Of a stretch of 64,000 nt of DNA, positions 32,966 through 40,768 are shown piece by piece. This DNA comes from Reyranellaceae bacterium (lineage in GTDB: Bacteria; Pseudomonadota; Alphaproteobacteria; Reyranellales; Reyranellaceae): positions 106,649 through 170,648 of the forward strand of contig JALHMM010000002.1 in the NCBI GenBank assembly GCA_022844045.1, read 5' to 3'. Made by a program: the position numbers and the translations under genes. Numbering within the stretch: the stretch's first letter is position 1; every line of letters starts with the position of its first letter. The notes below the pieces were generated by a model that saw only the letters and a program-made list of their open reading frames with translations, ran no database searches and was not told the origin of the DNA.

Positions 32966-34141
32966 ATGGACGCCGCCGAACGGGTGCGCAGCATCGATCA
33001 GGCCGACGAGGCGCAGCTTCTGGCGACGATCGACAAGTGGGTCGAGCGCGAGGTGGCGCCGCGCGTCAAGGAGTTCGACCACGCCGATCGCTGGCCGGCG
33101 GAGCTGGTCGAGCAGATGAAGGGGCTCGGCCTGTTCGGCGCCACGGTCAGCCCCGAGTATGGCGGGCTCGGTCTGCCGGCGGCGACCTACGCCAAGATCG
33201 TCATGCGCATCTCCTCGGTGTGGATGGCGCTGACCGGCATCTTCAACTCGCATTTGATGCTGGCGCTGGCGGTCGAGAAGTTCGGCACTGAGCCGCAGCG
33301 GCGGCAATGGCTGCCGAAGTTCGCCAGCGGCGAGATCCGCGGCGGGCTGGCGCTGACCGAGCCCAACGCCGGCACCGACCTACAGGCGATCCGCATGACC
33401 GCGCGCCGCGAGCGGGGTGACTATGTCATCAACGGCACCAAGACCTGGATCAGCAACGGCATCGAGGGCTCGTGCTTCGCCTTGCTGGTGAAGACCAATG
33501 CCGAGGCCAGCCCGCGCTATACCGGCATGAGCCTGTTCATCGCGCCCAAGGGCCCGGGCTTCACCGTCGGTCGCAAGCTGGAGAAGCTGGGCTACAAGTC
33601 GATCGATTCGGGCGAGCTGATCTTCCAGGACTACCGCATTTCAGCCGATCACCTGATCGGCGAGGTCGAGGGCCGTGGCTTCACCCAGGTCGCCGGTGGG
33701 CTGGAGCTCGGCCGCATCAACGTCGCGGCGCGCGGCGTCGGCATCGCCGAGGGCGCGCTGAAGCTCGCCACCGACTACGCGCAGATCCGCAAGACCTTCG
33801 GCAAGCCGATCATCGAGCACCAGGCGATCGCGCTGAAGATCGGCGAGATGGCGACGCGGGCGCGCGCCGCGCGGCTACTGACGCTCGACGCCGCCGCCGC
33901 GTTCGATCGCGGCGATCGCTGCGATATGGAGGCGGGCATGGCGAAGTACTTCGCCTCCGAAGCGGCGCTGGAGAACAGCACCGAGTCGATGCGTATCCAC
34001 GGCGCCTATGGCTACTCGAAGGAGTACGACATCGAGCGGCTGTATCGCGACGCGCCGCTGACCTGCATCGGCGAGGGCACCAACGAGATGCAGCGCCTGA
34101 TCATCGCCCGCCAGTGGGTGCGCCGGAACGCCTCGGTATGA
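32966..34141 (+). CDS. Acyl-CoA dehydrogenase
   Basis: This 391-residue FAD enzyme makes a 2,3-double bond in an acyl-CoA. Family signatures are present: GLALTEPNAGTDL, INGTKTWISNG, LGYKSIDSGELIFQDY, DYAQIRKTFGKPIIEHQAIA and the C-terminal GAYGYSKEYDIERLYRDA with CIGEGTNEMQRL; the Glu in GEGT is at the usual catalytic-base position. ATG at 32966 follows GAGGAGGGAACGCCG. It overlaps the next gene by ATGA, so it is coupled to a CoA-transferase that would supply its acyl-CoA. It is not close enough to a named class to give the substrate. Confidence 0.9.
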   Translation: MDAAERVRSIDQADEAQLLATIDKWVEREVAPRVKEFDHADRWPAELVEQMKGLGLFGATVSPEYGGLGLPAATYAKIVMRISSVWMALTGIFNSHLMLALAVEKFGTEPQRRQWLPKFASGEIRGGLALTEPNAGTDLQAIRMTARRERGDYVINGTKTWISNGIEGSCFALLVKTNAEASPRYTGMSLFIAPKGPGFTVGRKLEKLGYKSIDSGELIFQDYRISADHLIGEVEGRGFTQVAGGLELGRINVAARGVGIAEGALKLATDYAQIRKTFGKPIIEHQAIALKIGEMATRARAARLLTLDAAAAFDRGDRCDMEAGMAKYFASEAALENSTESMRIHGAYGYSKEYDIERLYRDAPLTCIGEGTNEMQRLIIARQWVRRNASV

Positions 34142-35271
34142 ACGCCAAGCCCCTGACCGGCGTGCGCGTGCTGACGCTCGAGCAGTTCGGCGCCGGTCCC
34201 TACGGCACGATGTTCCTGGCCGAGCTCGGCGCCGAGGTAATCAAGATCGAGCCACCCGAGGGTGACCCGTCGCGCCAGGTCGGGCCGCACAAGCTCGGCA
34301 AGGACGACAGCCAGTACTTCCAGGCCTGGAACCTCGGCAAGAAGAGCGTGACGCTGGACATCAAGAGTGCCGAGGGCCGTCGGCAGTTCGAGGCGCTGGT
34401 GAAGACGGCGGATTGCGTGGTCAACAACCTGCGCGGCACGCAGCCGGCCAAGCTCGGCATCGATTACGCGGCGCTGAAGCATCTCAATCCGCGGATCGTC
34501 TGCCTGCACATCTCGGCCTATGGCCGCGCGGGTGAACGCGCCGACTGGCCGGGCTACGATTTCCTGATGCAGGCCGAGGCCGGGCTGATGGAGCTCACCG
34601 GCGACCCCGAGGGCGCGCCCACGCGCGTCGGCGTGTCGCTGATCGACAGCATGAGCGGGTTGACCGGCACCGTCGGCCTGCTGTCCTGCCTACTGCGCGC
34701 GCGCAGCACGGGGCAGGGCTGCGACGTCGAGACCTGCCTGTTCGACGTCGCCGTGCATCAGCTCACCTATCCCGGGACTTGGTATCTCAACGAGGGCGAT
34801 GTCTCGCCGCGCGTGCCGCGCAGTGCGCATCTGGCGCTGGCGCCGGTGCAGACCTTTCCGACCGAGGACGGCTGGATCTTCGTCATGTGCATGACGCAGA
34901 AATTCTGGCTGTCGCTGGTCGAGGTGATCGGCCGCCGGGACTTGCTCGACGACCCACGCTTCCCCGATCCCAACACCCGCGCGCGCAACCGCGCCGCGCT
35001 CACCGACGCGCTCGATCCCACGTTCCAAACGCGCACCACGGCGGAGTGGCTGTCGTTGCTCAACGGCCTATTGCCGGCAGCGCCGGTCTATCGCCTCGAC
35101 CAAGCGCTCGACAGTCCGTTCGTGCGCGACACCGGAATGGTCTCCGACGTGCCACATCCCACGAAGGGCCGCCTGCGCATCATCGCCAATCCCCTGCGCA
35201 TTGACGGCGAACGGCCCGCACAGGCCGCCTGCTCGCCGCTGGGCGCCGACACCATCACATACGTCTCATGA
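34138..35271 (+). CDS. CaiB/BaiF family class III CoA-transferase (first copy)
   Basis: This 377-residue enzyme moves CoA from a donor such as succinyl-CoA to a free acid. Visible motifs are LTLEQFGAGPYGTMFLAELG, VIKIEPPEGDPSR, WNLGKKSVTLDIKSAEGR and the catalytic-Asp region GVSLIDSMSGLTG. The start overlaps the acyl-CoA dehydrogenase stop (ATGA). Length is typical (about 380). It is separated by a family A repeat from a second transferase of the same family (35441-36544). Confidence 0.9.
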   Translation: MNAKPLTGVRVLTLEQFGAGPYGTMFLAELGAEVIKIEPPEGDPSRQVGPHKLGKDDSQYFQAWNLGKKSVTLDIKSAEGRRQFEALVKTADCVVNNLRGTQPAKLGIDYAALKHLNPRIVCLHISAYGRAGERADWPGYDFLMQAEAGLMELTGDPEGAPTRVGVSLIDSMSGLTGTVGLLSCLLRARSTGQGCDVETCLFDVAVHQLTYPGTWYLNEGDVSPRVPRSAHLALAPVQTFPTEDGWIFVMCMTQKFWLSLVEVIGRRDLLDDPRFPDPNTRARNRAALTDALDPTFQTRTTAEWLSLLNGLLPAAPVYRLDQALDSPFVRDTGMVSDVPHPTKGRLRIIANPLRIDGERPAQAACSPLGADTITYVS

Positions 35272-35288
35272 GTGCCGTCAGCCTGATC

Positions 35289-35414
35289 TACCTTCCCCCG
35301 GAGAGGGAAGGTGCCCGAAGGGCGGATGGGGGATGTCGAAGGCGGACTCCTGCGTTCGTCTTCAACATCCCCCATCCGTCGCTCCGCGCCACCTTCCCCC
35401 TCCGGGGGAAGGTA
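35289..35414. repeat. Palindromic mini-element, family A, copy 4 of 6
   Basis: Same structure as at 9818, sitting between two same-strand CoA-transferase genes and thus within or at the end of an operon. One arm has GAGAGGG instead of GAGGGGG, a small decay. Confidence 0.9.
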
Positions 35415-35440
35415 AAGACTCCAGACAATAGAGCCGTGTC

Positions 35441-36544
35441 ATGAAACTCCAGGGCATCAAGGTAGTCGACCTCTCGTGGTTCTTGCCGGGGCCGTACCTC
35501 ACGACGGCGCTGGCCGATCACGGCGCCACGGTCATCAAGGTCGAGCCGCCGGGCGAGGGCGATCCCGGCCGCCACATCCTGCCGCCCGACCAGCGCACCT
35601 CGGTGTTCTTCCGCAACATGGCGCGCGGCAAGAAGAGCGTGGTGCTTGACCTGAAGAGCGAGCAGGGCCGCGCCGATCTCTTCCGCCTCTCTTGCGAAGC
35701 CGATGTGCTGGTCGAGTCGTTCCGCCCCGGTGTCGCGGCGCGCTTCGGCGTCGGCTACGAGGCGGTGAAGGCCAAGAACCCGGGCATCGTCTACTGCTCG
35801 ATCTCCGCCTTCGGTCAGGACGGCGCCTATCCCGGCCGCGCCGCGCACGACCTCGCGCTCGAGGCGATGACCGGCGTGCTGAGCCTGACGCTCGGCGACG
35901 ACGGACGGCCAGCGATCCCCGGCATTCCCGCCGCCGACGTGGTGAGCGGCCTGCATGGCCTGGCCGGCGTGCTGATGGCGCTGCTGCGGCGCGTCAGCAC
36001 GGGCAAGGGTGACTATATCGACGTGTCGATGCACGAGGCGCTGATGGCGTCGTGCGCCAACGTCGTCGGCGCGCCCTTCACCGATGGCACGCAGCCCGAC
36101 GTGAAGCTGCAGCGCACCACGGGTGGCGCCGCGTTCTATCGTCTCTATGACACGTCGGATGGTCGCCAGCTCGTGCTCGCCGGGCAGGAGATGAAGTTTG
36201 TGCAGAACCTGCTGGGTGCGCTAGGCCGGCCCGACTTCGCACCGCTCTGCGAGTGGCCCGGGGCGCATCAGAAGCCTGTCATGGAATTCCTGGAGGCGAC
36301 ATTCCGGTCCAAGCCGCTGCAACACTGGATGGACTATCTGGCCAAGCTCGATGTCTGCTACGGCCCGGTCAACACGCTGCCCGAGGCGATCGAGGACGCC
36401 AATCTGAGGAAGCGCGGCATGATCGTGACCGACGACATGGGCCGCAAACACTTCGCGCCTGTCGTGCGTTTCAAGGACGAGCCCTCGCAGGTGGTCTATC
36501 GGGAGCCGCTGCTGGGCGAGCATGGAGGGAAAGGATGGTCGTAG
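35441..36544 (+). CDS. CaiB/BaiF family class III CoA-transferase (second copy)
   Basis: This 367-residue enzyme begins MKLQGIKVVDLSWFLPGPYL with HGATVIKVEPPGEGDPGRH, ARGKKSVVLDLKSEQGR, CSISAFGQDGAYPGRAAHDL and GIPAADVVSGLHGLAG, where the Asp marks the active site. This lineage resembles the 2-methylacyl-CoA racemase/CoA-transferase branch. The C-terminus overlaps the MaoC gene by 10 bp. It diverges from the first copy in the active-site flank, so the two probably act on different acids. Confidence 0.88.
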   Translation: MKLQGIKVVDLSWFLPGPYLTTALADHGATVIKVEPPGEGDPGRHILPPDQRTSVFFRNMARGKKSVVLDLKSEQGRADLFRLSCEADVLVESFRPGVAARFGVGYEAVKAKNPGIVYCSISAFGQDGAYPGRAAHDLALEAMTGVLSLTLGDDGRPAIPGIPAADVVSGLHGLAGVLMALLRRVSTGKGDYIDVSMHEALMASCANVVGAPFTDGTQPDVKLQRTTGGAAFYRLYDTSDGRQLVLAGQEMKFVQNLLGALGRPDFAPLCEWPGAHQKPVMEFLEATFRSKPLQHWMDYLAKLDVCYGPVNTLPEAIEDANLRKRGMIVTDDMGRKHFAPVVRFKDEPSQVVYREPLLGEHGGKGWS

Positions 36545-37053
36545 CGTCGAAGCAGGTCGGACCGAATCGTTACCGCGAGCAGTTCGGCCGGTATTACGAG
36601 GATTTCCAGAAAGGCGATGTCTACGAGCATCGCCCCGGCCGCACCATCACCGAGAGCGACAACACCTGGTTCACCCTGCTGACGATGAACCAGCACCCGC
36701 TGCATTTCGACAAGGCCTATGCCGCGAAGTCGGAGTTCGGCCAGCCGGTGGTGAATTCCTGCCTGACCCTGTCGATCGTCGCTGGCATGAGCGTCAGCGA
36801 CGTGAGTCAGAAGGCGATCGGCAATCTCGGCTGGACTGACATCAAGCTCACCAAGCCGGTCTTCGTCGGCGACACGCTCTATGCCGAGTCCGAGGTGCTC
36901 GACAAGCGCGAGTCGGCGAAACGGCCGACGCAAGGCGTGGTCACCGTGCGCACCATCGGCCGGAAGGCCGACGGCACCGTCTTCATGAGCTTCGAACGCA
37001 CCATCCTGGTGCCCAAGCGCGGCCACGCCGTCGACGACAAGGCGGATTATTGA
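36535..37053 (+). CDS. MaoC family dehydratase (hot-dog fold enoyl-CoA hydratase type)
   Basis: This 172-residue protein has the MaoC pattern: GDVYEHRPGRTITESDNTWF, then LTMNQHPLHFDKAYAA, a hydratase-2 motif with its Asp/His pair, LTLSIVAGMSVSDVS and NLGWTDIKLTKPVFVGDTLY. The sequence is close in flavour to the hydratase domain of mesaconyl-CoA/beta-methylmalyl-CoA hydratases. Those are often two fused copies of about 340 residues; this one is a single domain and would work as a dimer. ATG at 36535 overlaps the preceding transferase. It likely hydrates an enoyl-CoA made by the upstream dehydrogenase. Confidence 0.85.
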   Translation: MVVASKQVGPNRYREQFGRYYEDFQKGDVYEHRPGRTITESDNTWFTLLTMNQHPLHFDKAYAAKSEFGQPVVNSCLTLSIVAGMSVSDVSQKAIGNLGWTDIKLTKPVFVGDTLYAESEVLDKRESAKRPTQGVVTVRTIGRKADGTVFMSFERTILVPKRGHAVDDKADY

Positions 37054-37060
37054 CTCGCTG

Positions 37061-37127
37061 CTGTCATTCCGAGCGCAGCGAGGAATCTAGGCTGTCCATA
37101 GATCCCTCGCTGCCCTCGGGATGACAG
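37061..37127. repeat. Palindromic mini-element, family E
   Basis: CTGTCATTCCGAGCGCAGCG and the near-complement CGCTGCCCTCGGGATGACAG enclose about 30 bp. It starts 7 bp after the MaoC stop and may end the CoA module's transcript. Confidence 0.75.
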
Positions 37128-37155
37128 AACAGTTTTTCGACGCGGGAGTTAGATC

Positions 37156-38607
37156 ATGCGGATCGCCGTCCTGTACTTCTCACATGAGACCGTGTCGTTC
37201 CTGAAGAACGACACCACGGTCGAGGACTTCATCTATCCCGGCTCGCCGATGCGCGACGAGGCGCTGCTGGCGCACGATCCGCGCGGCTACATGGGTGGCT
37301 TCGTGAAGGTCGCGCGCGAGCATGCCGGTGTCGAGCTGGTCGGCATCGAGTCGCCGGGCTTCCCGCGCACCGGCACCGGCTCCGGCTGGATCACCGCGGA
37401 GGCCTTCGAGCGCTTTACCGGCCGCATGGTCGAGGAGCTCAAGACGCGCGGGCCGTTCGATGGCGCCTATCTCTGTATCCACGGCGCGGCGGCGGTGCGC
37501 GGCGTTCCGCGACCCGAGGCCGAGCTGGCGAAGCGCGTGCGCGCGGTGATCGGAGACAAGGCGTTCATCGCCGCGACCTTCGATCCGCACGCCAACGAGG
37601 ACGCGGAATTCCTGCGCCACGCCGACATGGCGTTCTGCGTGAAGTACTTCCCGCACTACGACATGCACCTGCAGGGCGAGCGCGCCGCGCGCATGCTGGT
37701 GCGCGCGATCCGTGGCGACTACAAGCCGACGAGCGCGACGGTGAAGGTGCCGATCATCACCGCCACCGTGCTGCAGTGGACCGGCGCCTCGCCGTGGATG
37801 GACCTGGTGCAACGCGCGCTGACCTGGGAGGCACGCGAGCCCGACGTCTACGTCAACTTCATGTTCGGCTTTCCCTTCGCCGACGTGCCCGATGTCGGCA
37901 TGACCTTCCAGGTGCTGACCAACGGCAAGCCGGAACTGGCCAAGCGCATCGCCGACGACATGGCGCAGTCCGCGTGGCGCCGGCGCAAGGAATTGGTCAC
38001 CGCCGCCAAGGTGCACCTGATTCCCGAGGGCGTGGCGCTGGCCAAGCAGGCGCTGGCGCGCGGCGACACGCCGATCGTGCTGGCCGATCACAGCGACCGG
38101 TCGGGCTACGCGACCTGGCTCTTGAGGGAGATCATCGCGCAGGATCTGCACGACGTGGTGATCGCCACCGTGGCCGATGCCGCCGCGGCGGACGCGTTGC
38201 GGGGCATGAAGCCCGGCGATCCGTTCGACCGCGCGGTCGGCGGCCGCGTCGATGAGTCGGCGGGCGAGCCGGTACGCATCACGGGCACCGTGCGCATCAC
38301 GTCGGAGCACGGCGGCGCCGTCGAGTTCGGCCGCGGCAACCTGCTGGTGATCAGTCGCTATCTCGCGCAGATCACCGAGACGTCGTGGTTCGCCAGCGTC
38401 GGCATCGATCTGTCGCGCTTCAAGGTCTTCGCCATCAAGTCGCGCGTGCACTTCCGGCGCGGCTTCGACGACAGCGGCTTCGCCAAGACCATCCTGCTGG
38501 TCGAGCCGATCGAGCCGTTCCTCGGCACCGTGCGGCTCGACGGGTTGCCGTACGAGACTGTCGACCTCAAGCGCTTCTATCCTTACGGCGACGTGACGTT
38601 ACCCTGA
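37156..38607 (+). CDS. M81 family metallopeptidase, MlrC-like
   Basis: This 483-residue protein belongs to the DUF1485/MlrC family, named for microcystinase C, which opens linear cyanotoxin peptides. Visible features are FSHETVSFLKNDTTVEDF at the N-terminus, GAYLCIHGAAAVRG, ATFDPHANEDAEFLRHAD (metal-ligand region), CVKYFPHYDMHLQGERAARM and VLADHSDRSGYATWL in the C-terminal domain. Length is typical (about 490). The family is mostly of unknown substrate outside Sphingomonads. Alone on its strand between the CoA module and a hypothetical gene. Confidence 0.85.
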   Translation: MRIAVLYFSHETVSFLKNDTTVEDFIYPGSPMRDEALLAHDPRGYMGGFVKVAREHAGVELVGIESPGFPRTGTGSGWITAEAFERFTGRMVEELKTRGPFDGAYLCIHGAAAVRGVPRPEAELAKRVRAVIGDKAFIAATFDPHANEDAEFLRHADMAFCVKYFPHYDMHLQGERAARMLVRAIRGDYKPTSATVKVPIITATVLQWTGASPWMDLVQRALTWEAREPDVYVNFMFGFPFADVPDVGMTFQVLTNGKPELAKRIADDMAQSAWRRRKELVTAAKVHLIPEGVALAKQALARGDTPIVLADHSDRSGYATWLLREIIAQDLHDVVIATVADAAAADALRGMKPGDPFDRAVGGRVDESAGEPVRITGTVRITSEHGGAVEFGRGNLLVISRYLAQITETSWFASVGIDLSRFKVFAIKSRVHFRRGFDDSGFAKTILLVEPIEPFLGTVRLDGLPYETVDLKRFYPYGDVTLP

Positions 38608-38673
38608 TTCTTGCGACACTTGATCGGCGCGCACTTCACGGGCAGCGTCGGCCCAGCAACAGGGAGCGTGATC

Positions 38674-39366
38674 ATGAAACCGCAGCGATGGATGCCGGCG
38701 CTGGCCGCCGGTGTGTTGGCGTTCGGGTTGTCGGCGACGGCCGGCGCCAACGAGGTGGTGGAGTATTGCCAAACCAGCCTGAGAGCCGACCCGGCCGCCA
38801 AGACCTTCCCTGACGTACCGAAGTTCTGCGGCTGCATCGGCGAGAAGGTCGCGGCCGGCGATCGCGCGGTCACCGTCACGGTCATGAAGGCGTCGGACGA
38901 GGCGCGGACCAAGGGTGGCAGGCTCGATCCCGCGACCTTGCCCGCCGACCAGGCGAAGGCGCTGGAGGGGCTGCGCGGCGTCGTGCAGGGCTGCATGCAA
39001 CTCGTGATGACCCCGCCACCGGCGCCCGCGCCGACTGCGACGCCCACGCCCGCACCCACGCCCTCGGCCAAGGTCACCGGCATGGCGGCGTGGAGCCAGC
39101 TGGTCGGCAACACCGTCGCCGGCAAGATCGACGGCAAGGACTACGCCGAGTTCTACCTCGCGGACGGCACCGTCAAGACGATGGAAGACAGCGTGCTTAC
39201 CACCGGCAAGTGGTCGCTCGAGGGCGATCAGGTCTGTTTCGTCTATCCGAAGGAGGACAAGGCGTGCTTCGCCATCGAGGTGGCCGGAGACGATGTCACT
39301 TTCACTGAGAAATCCGGTGCCGGCATCCGCCTGAAGATCCTCAAGGGCAACCCGCGAAATCTCTGA
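38674..39366 (+). CDS. Exported protein of unknown function with a Pro/Ala-rich linker
   Basis: This 230-residue protein has a signal peptide (about 1-26, AGA cleavage). An N-terminal Cys-rich helical part (EYCQTSL, KFCGCIGEKV, GVVQGCMQ) is joined to a C-terminal beta part by a Pro/Ala/Thr linker (PPPAPAPTATPTPAPTPS). The C-terminal domain (DYAEFYLADGTVKTMEDSV, GKWSLEGDQVCFVYPKEDKA) looks like the small lipocalin-like or DUF995-type beta barrels seen in alphaproteobacteria; that is weak. ATG at 38674 follows AGGGAGCGTGATC. Periplasmic; role unknown. Confidence 0.65.
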   Translation: MKPQRWMPALAAGVLAFGLSATAGANEVVEYCQTSLRADPAAKTFPDVPKFCGCIGEKVAAGDRAVTVTVMKASDEARTKGGRLDPATLPADQAKALEGLRGVVQGCMQLVMTPPPAPAPTATPTPAPTPSAKVTGMAAWSQLVGNTVAGKIDGKDYAEFYLADGTVKTMEDSVLTTGKWSLEGDQVCFVYPKEDKACFAIEVAGDDVTFTEKSGAGIRLKILKGNPRNL

Positions 39367-39536
39367 CGGCCGATGGTGGCCTCTGTGCTTCGAGTTCGCC
39401 CGGCAAGACCCGGAATGCTGTATGGTCGGGCTCGGCGGGTCGTTCGAGAACCAGTGGCAGGTGGATAGCCTGCCGGCAGCGGCATTGATGTCTCGACGTT
39501 TGGGCCCGAGTCCGTCCAACTATCCAGGAGGCCAGC

Positions 39537-40223
39537 ATGTCCACGATATCGAGGCGTCATCTCCTCGCCACCTCGAGCCTCGCGCTGGTTGCCAGCTTGG
39601 CGGCACCACGTATCGCCCGCGCGGCCGACGCCTACAAGCAGCCGCCGTTGCCCTTCGCCGACACCGCGTTGGCGCCGACGATCTCGGCGCAGACCATCCA
39701 GCTCCACTACGGCAAGCACCACGCGTCCTACTATACGGCGCTGAACCGGATCGTTCCGAACTCGGCCTACGCCGGCATGACGCTCGAGCAGATCGTCGTG
39801 AAGTCGGCGGCGGACGGCGCAAGTGGCCGGGCGATGTTCAATCAGGCTGGCCAGGCGTGGAACCACGACTTCTACTGGCAGACGCTGAAGCCCGGTGGTG
39901 CGCGCCAGCCCAGTGGTAAGCTGGCGCAGGCCATCGACCGCGATCTCGGCGGTTTCGCGAAGTTCAAGGAGACCTTCGCCGCCCGCACCACCGCCATCTT
40001 CGGCAGCGGCTGGGGCTGGCTGGTCGAGGACAACGGCAAGCTCGCCTTCGAGGAAACCAGCAATGCCGACACGCCCATCGCCCGCGGCAAGCGCGTGCTG
40101 GCGACAGTCGACGTCTGGGAGCATGCCTATTATGTCGACTACCAGAACCGCCGCGCCGATCATGTGAAGGCGGTGATCGACAACCTGATCAACTGGGACT
40201 TCGTGCGCGACCGCATGGCCTGA
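39537..40223 (+). CDS. Fe/Mn-type superoxide dismutase with Tat signal peptide
   Basis: This 228-residue enzyme converts superoxide to oxygen and peroxide. Metal ligands are H57 (QLHYGKHHASYY), H110 (AWNHDFYW), D192 and H196 (DVWEHAYYVDYQNRR); FGSGWGWLV is also conserved. The residues around H110 lean to the iron form. The N-terminus MSTISRRHLLATSSLALVAS is a Tat-type twin-arginine signal ending ARA at residues 27-29, so a folded, metal-loaded enzyme is predicted in the periplasm, whereas most bacterial Fe/Mn dismutases are cytoplasmic. It converges on the START-like gene. Confidence 0.9.
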   Translation: MSTISRRHLLATSSLALVASLAAPRIARAADAYKQPPLPFADTALAPTISAQTIQLHYGKHHASYYTALNRIVPNSAYAGMTLEQIVVKSAADGASGRAMFNQAGQAWNHDFYWQTLKPGGARQPSGKLAQAIDRDLGGFAKFKETFAARTTAIFGSGWGWLVEDNGKLAFEETSNADTPIARGKRVLATVDVWEHAYYVDYQNRRADHVKAVIDNLINWDFVRDRMA

Positions 40224-40228
40224 GCTTT

Positions 40229-40243
40229 GCCGGCGGGACCGGC
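40229..40243. terminator. Short hairpin between convergent genes
   Basis: GCCGG-CGGGA-CCGGC lies in the 19-bp gap between the dismutase and START-like stops. It is a plausible two-way stop signal but lacks U-runs. Confidence 0.3.
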
Positions 40244-40713
40244 TAAGCCTCGACCAGCTTGGCGAGGCGGTCGTAGCTCGCCTCCATGCCGACGCTCATG
40301 CCGGAGTTCAGCACGCCGGCGCACGCATCCTTGCTGGGATAGCGGATGGTGATGGTGAACCGCGTCTTGCCGTCGACCTCGACCAGGGTCTGCGAGACCT
40401 GGGCCTCGCCGGGGTACCAGGGCTGGTCGAATTTCTCGGTGGCGACGAGACGCTCGGGCGCGACGGCTTCGAGGATCATGCCGCCCAGGCCCATCGTCGT
40501 ACCGTCCTCGTTGCGCCACTCGAAGCGATAGGGCGTGCCGGCCCTCGGCTCGATCTGGCACACGGTCATGGTCCAGCCCGGCGGGCCGAGCAGCCAGCGC
40601 TTGATGATGTCGGGGGTGGTGATCGCGGCGAACACCCGCGCGCGGGGCGCATCGAAGGTGCGTGATACGGCGAGCTCGGTGTCGGACGGGGTCGTGACGG
40701 TGAGGTTGGCCAT
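40243..40713 (-). CDS. SRPBCC/AHSA1 (START-like) domain protein
   Basis: This 156-residue soluble protein has the AHSA1 helix-grip pattern: TELAVSRTFDAPRARVFAAI, KRWLLGPPGWTMTVCQIEPR, YRFEWRNEDGTTMGLGGMIL and the C-terminal helix EASYDRLAKLVEA. Such proteins often sit behind an ArsR-type repressor, but none is here; instead a palindrome lies just upstream of the start. Likely binds a hydrophobic ligand. Role unknown. Confidence 0.8.
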   Translation of the reverse strand: MANLTVTTPSDTELAVSRTFDAPRARVFAAITTPDIIKRWLLGPPGWTMTVCQIEPRAGTPYRFEWRNEDGTTMGLGGMILEAVAPERLVATEKFDQPWYPGEAQVSQTLVEVDGKTRFTITIRYPSKDACAGVLNSGMSVGMEASYDRLAKLVEA

Positions 40714-40722
40714 GGATCGCTC

Positions 40723-40762
40723 CCGGGTCGTTAATTAACCAATTAGTTAATTAGCGACCCGG
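40723..40762. promoter_or_regulatory. AT-cored palindrome at the START-like gene promoter
   Basis: CCGGGTCGTTAATTAA (40723-40738) and TTAATTAGCGACCCGG (40747-40762) pair over 15 of 16 positions with an 8-bp loop. The AT-rich core is striking in this GC-rich setting. It lies 10 bp upstream of the ATG at 40713 and 6 bp after the MFS stop, so it may be an operator (ArsR- or TetR-like) or a terminator for the MFS transcript. Confidence 0.45.
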
Positions 40763-40768
40763 CCGGCG

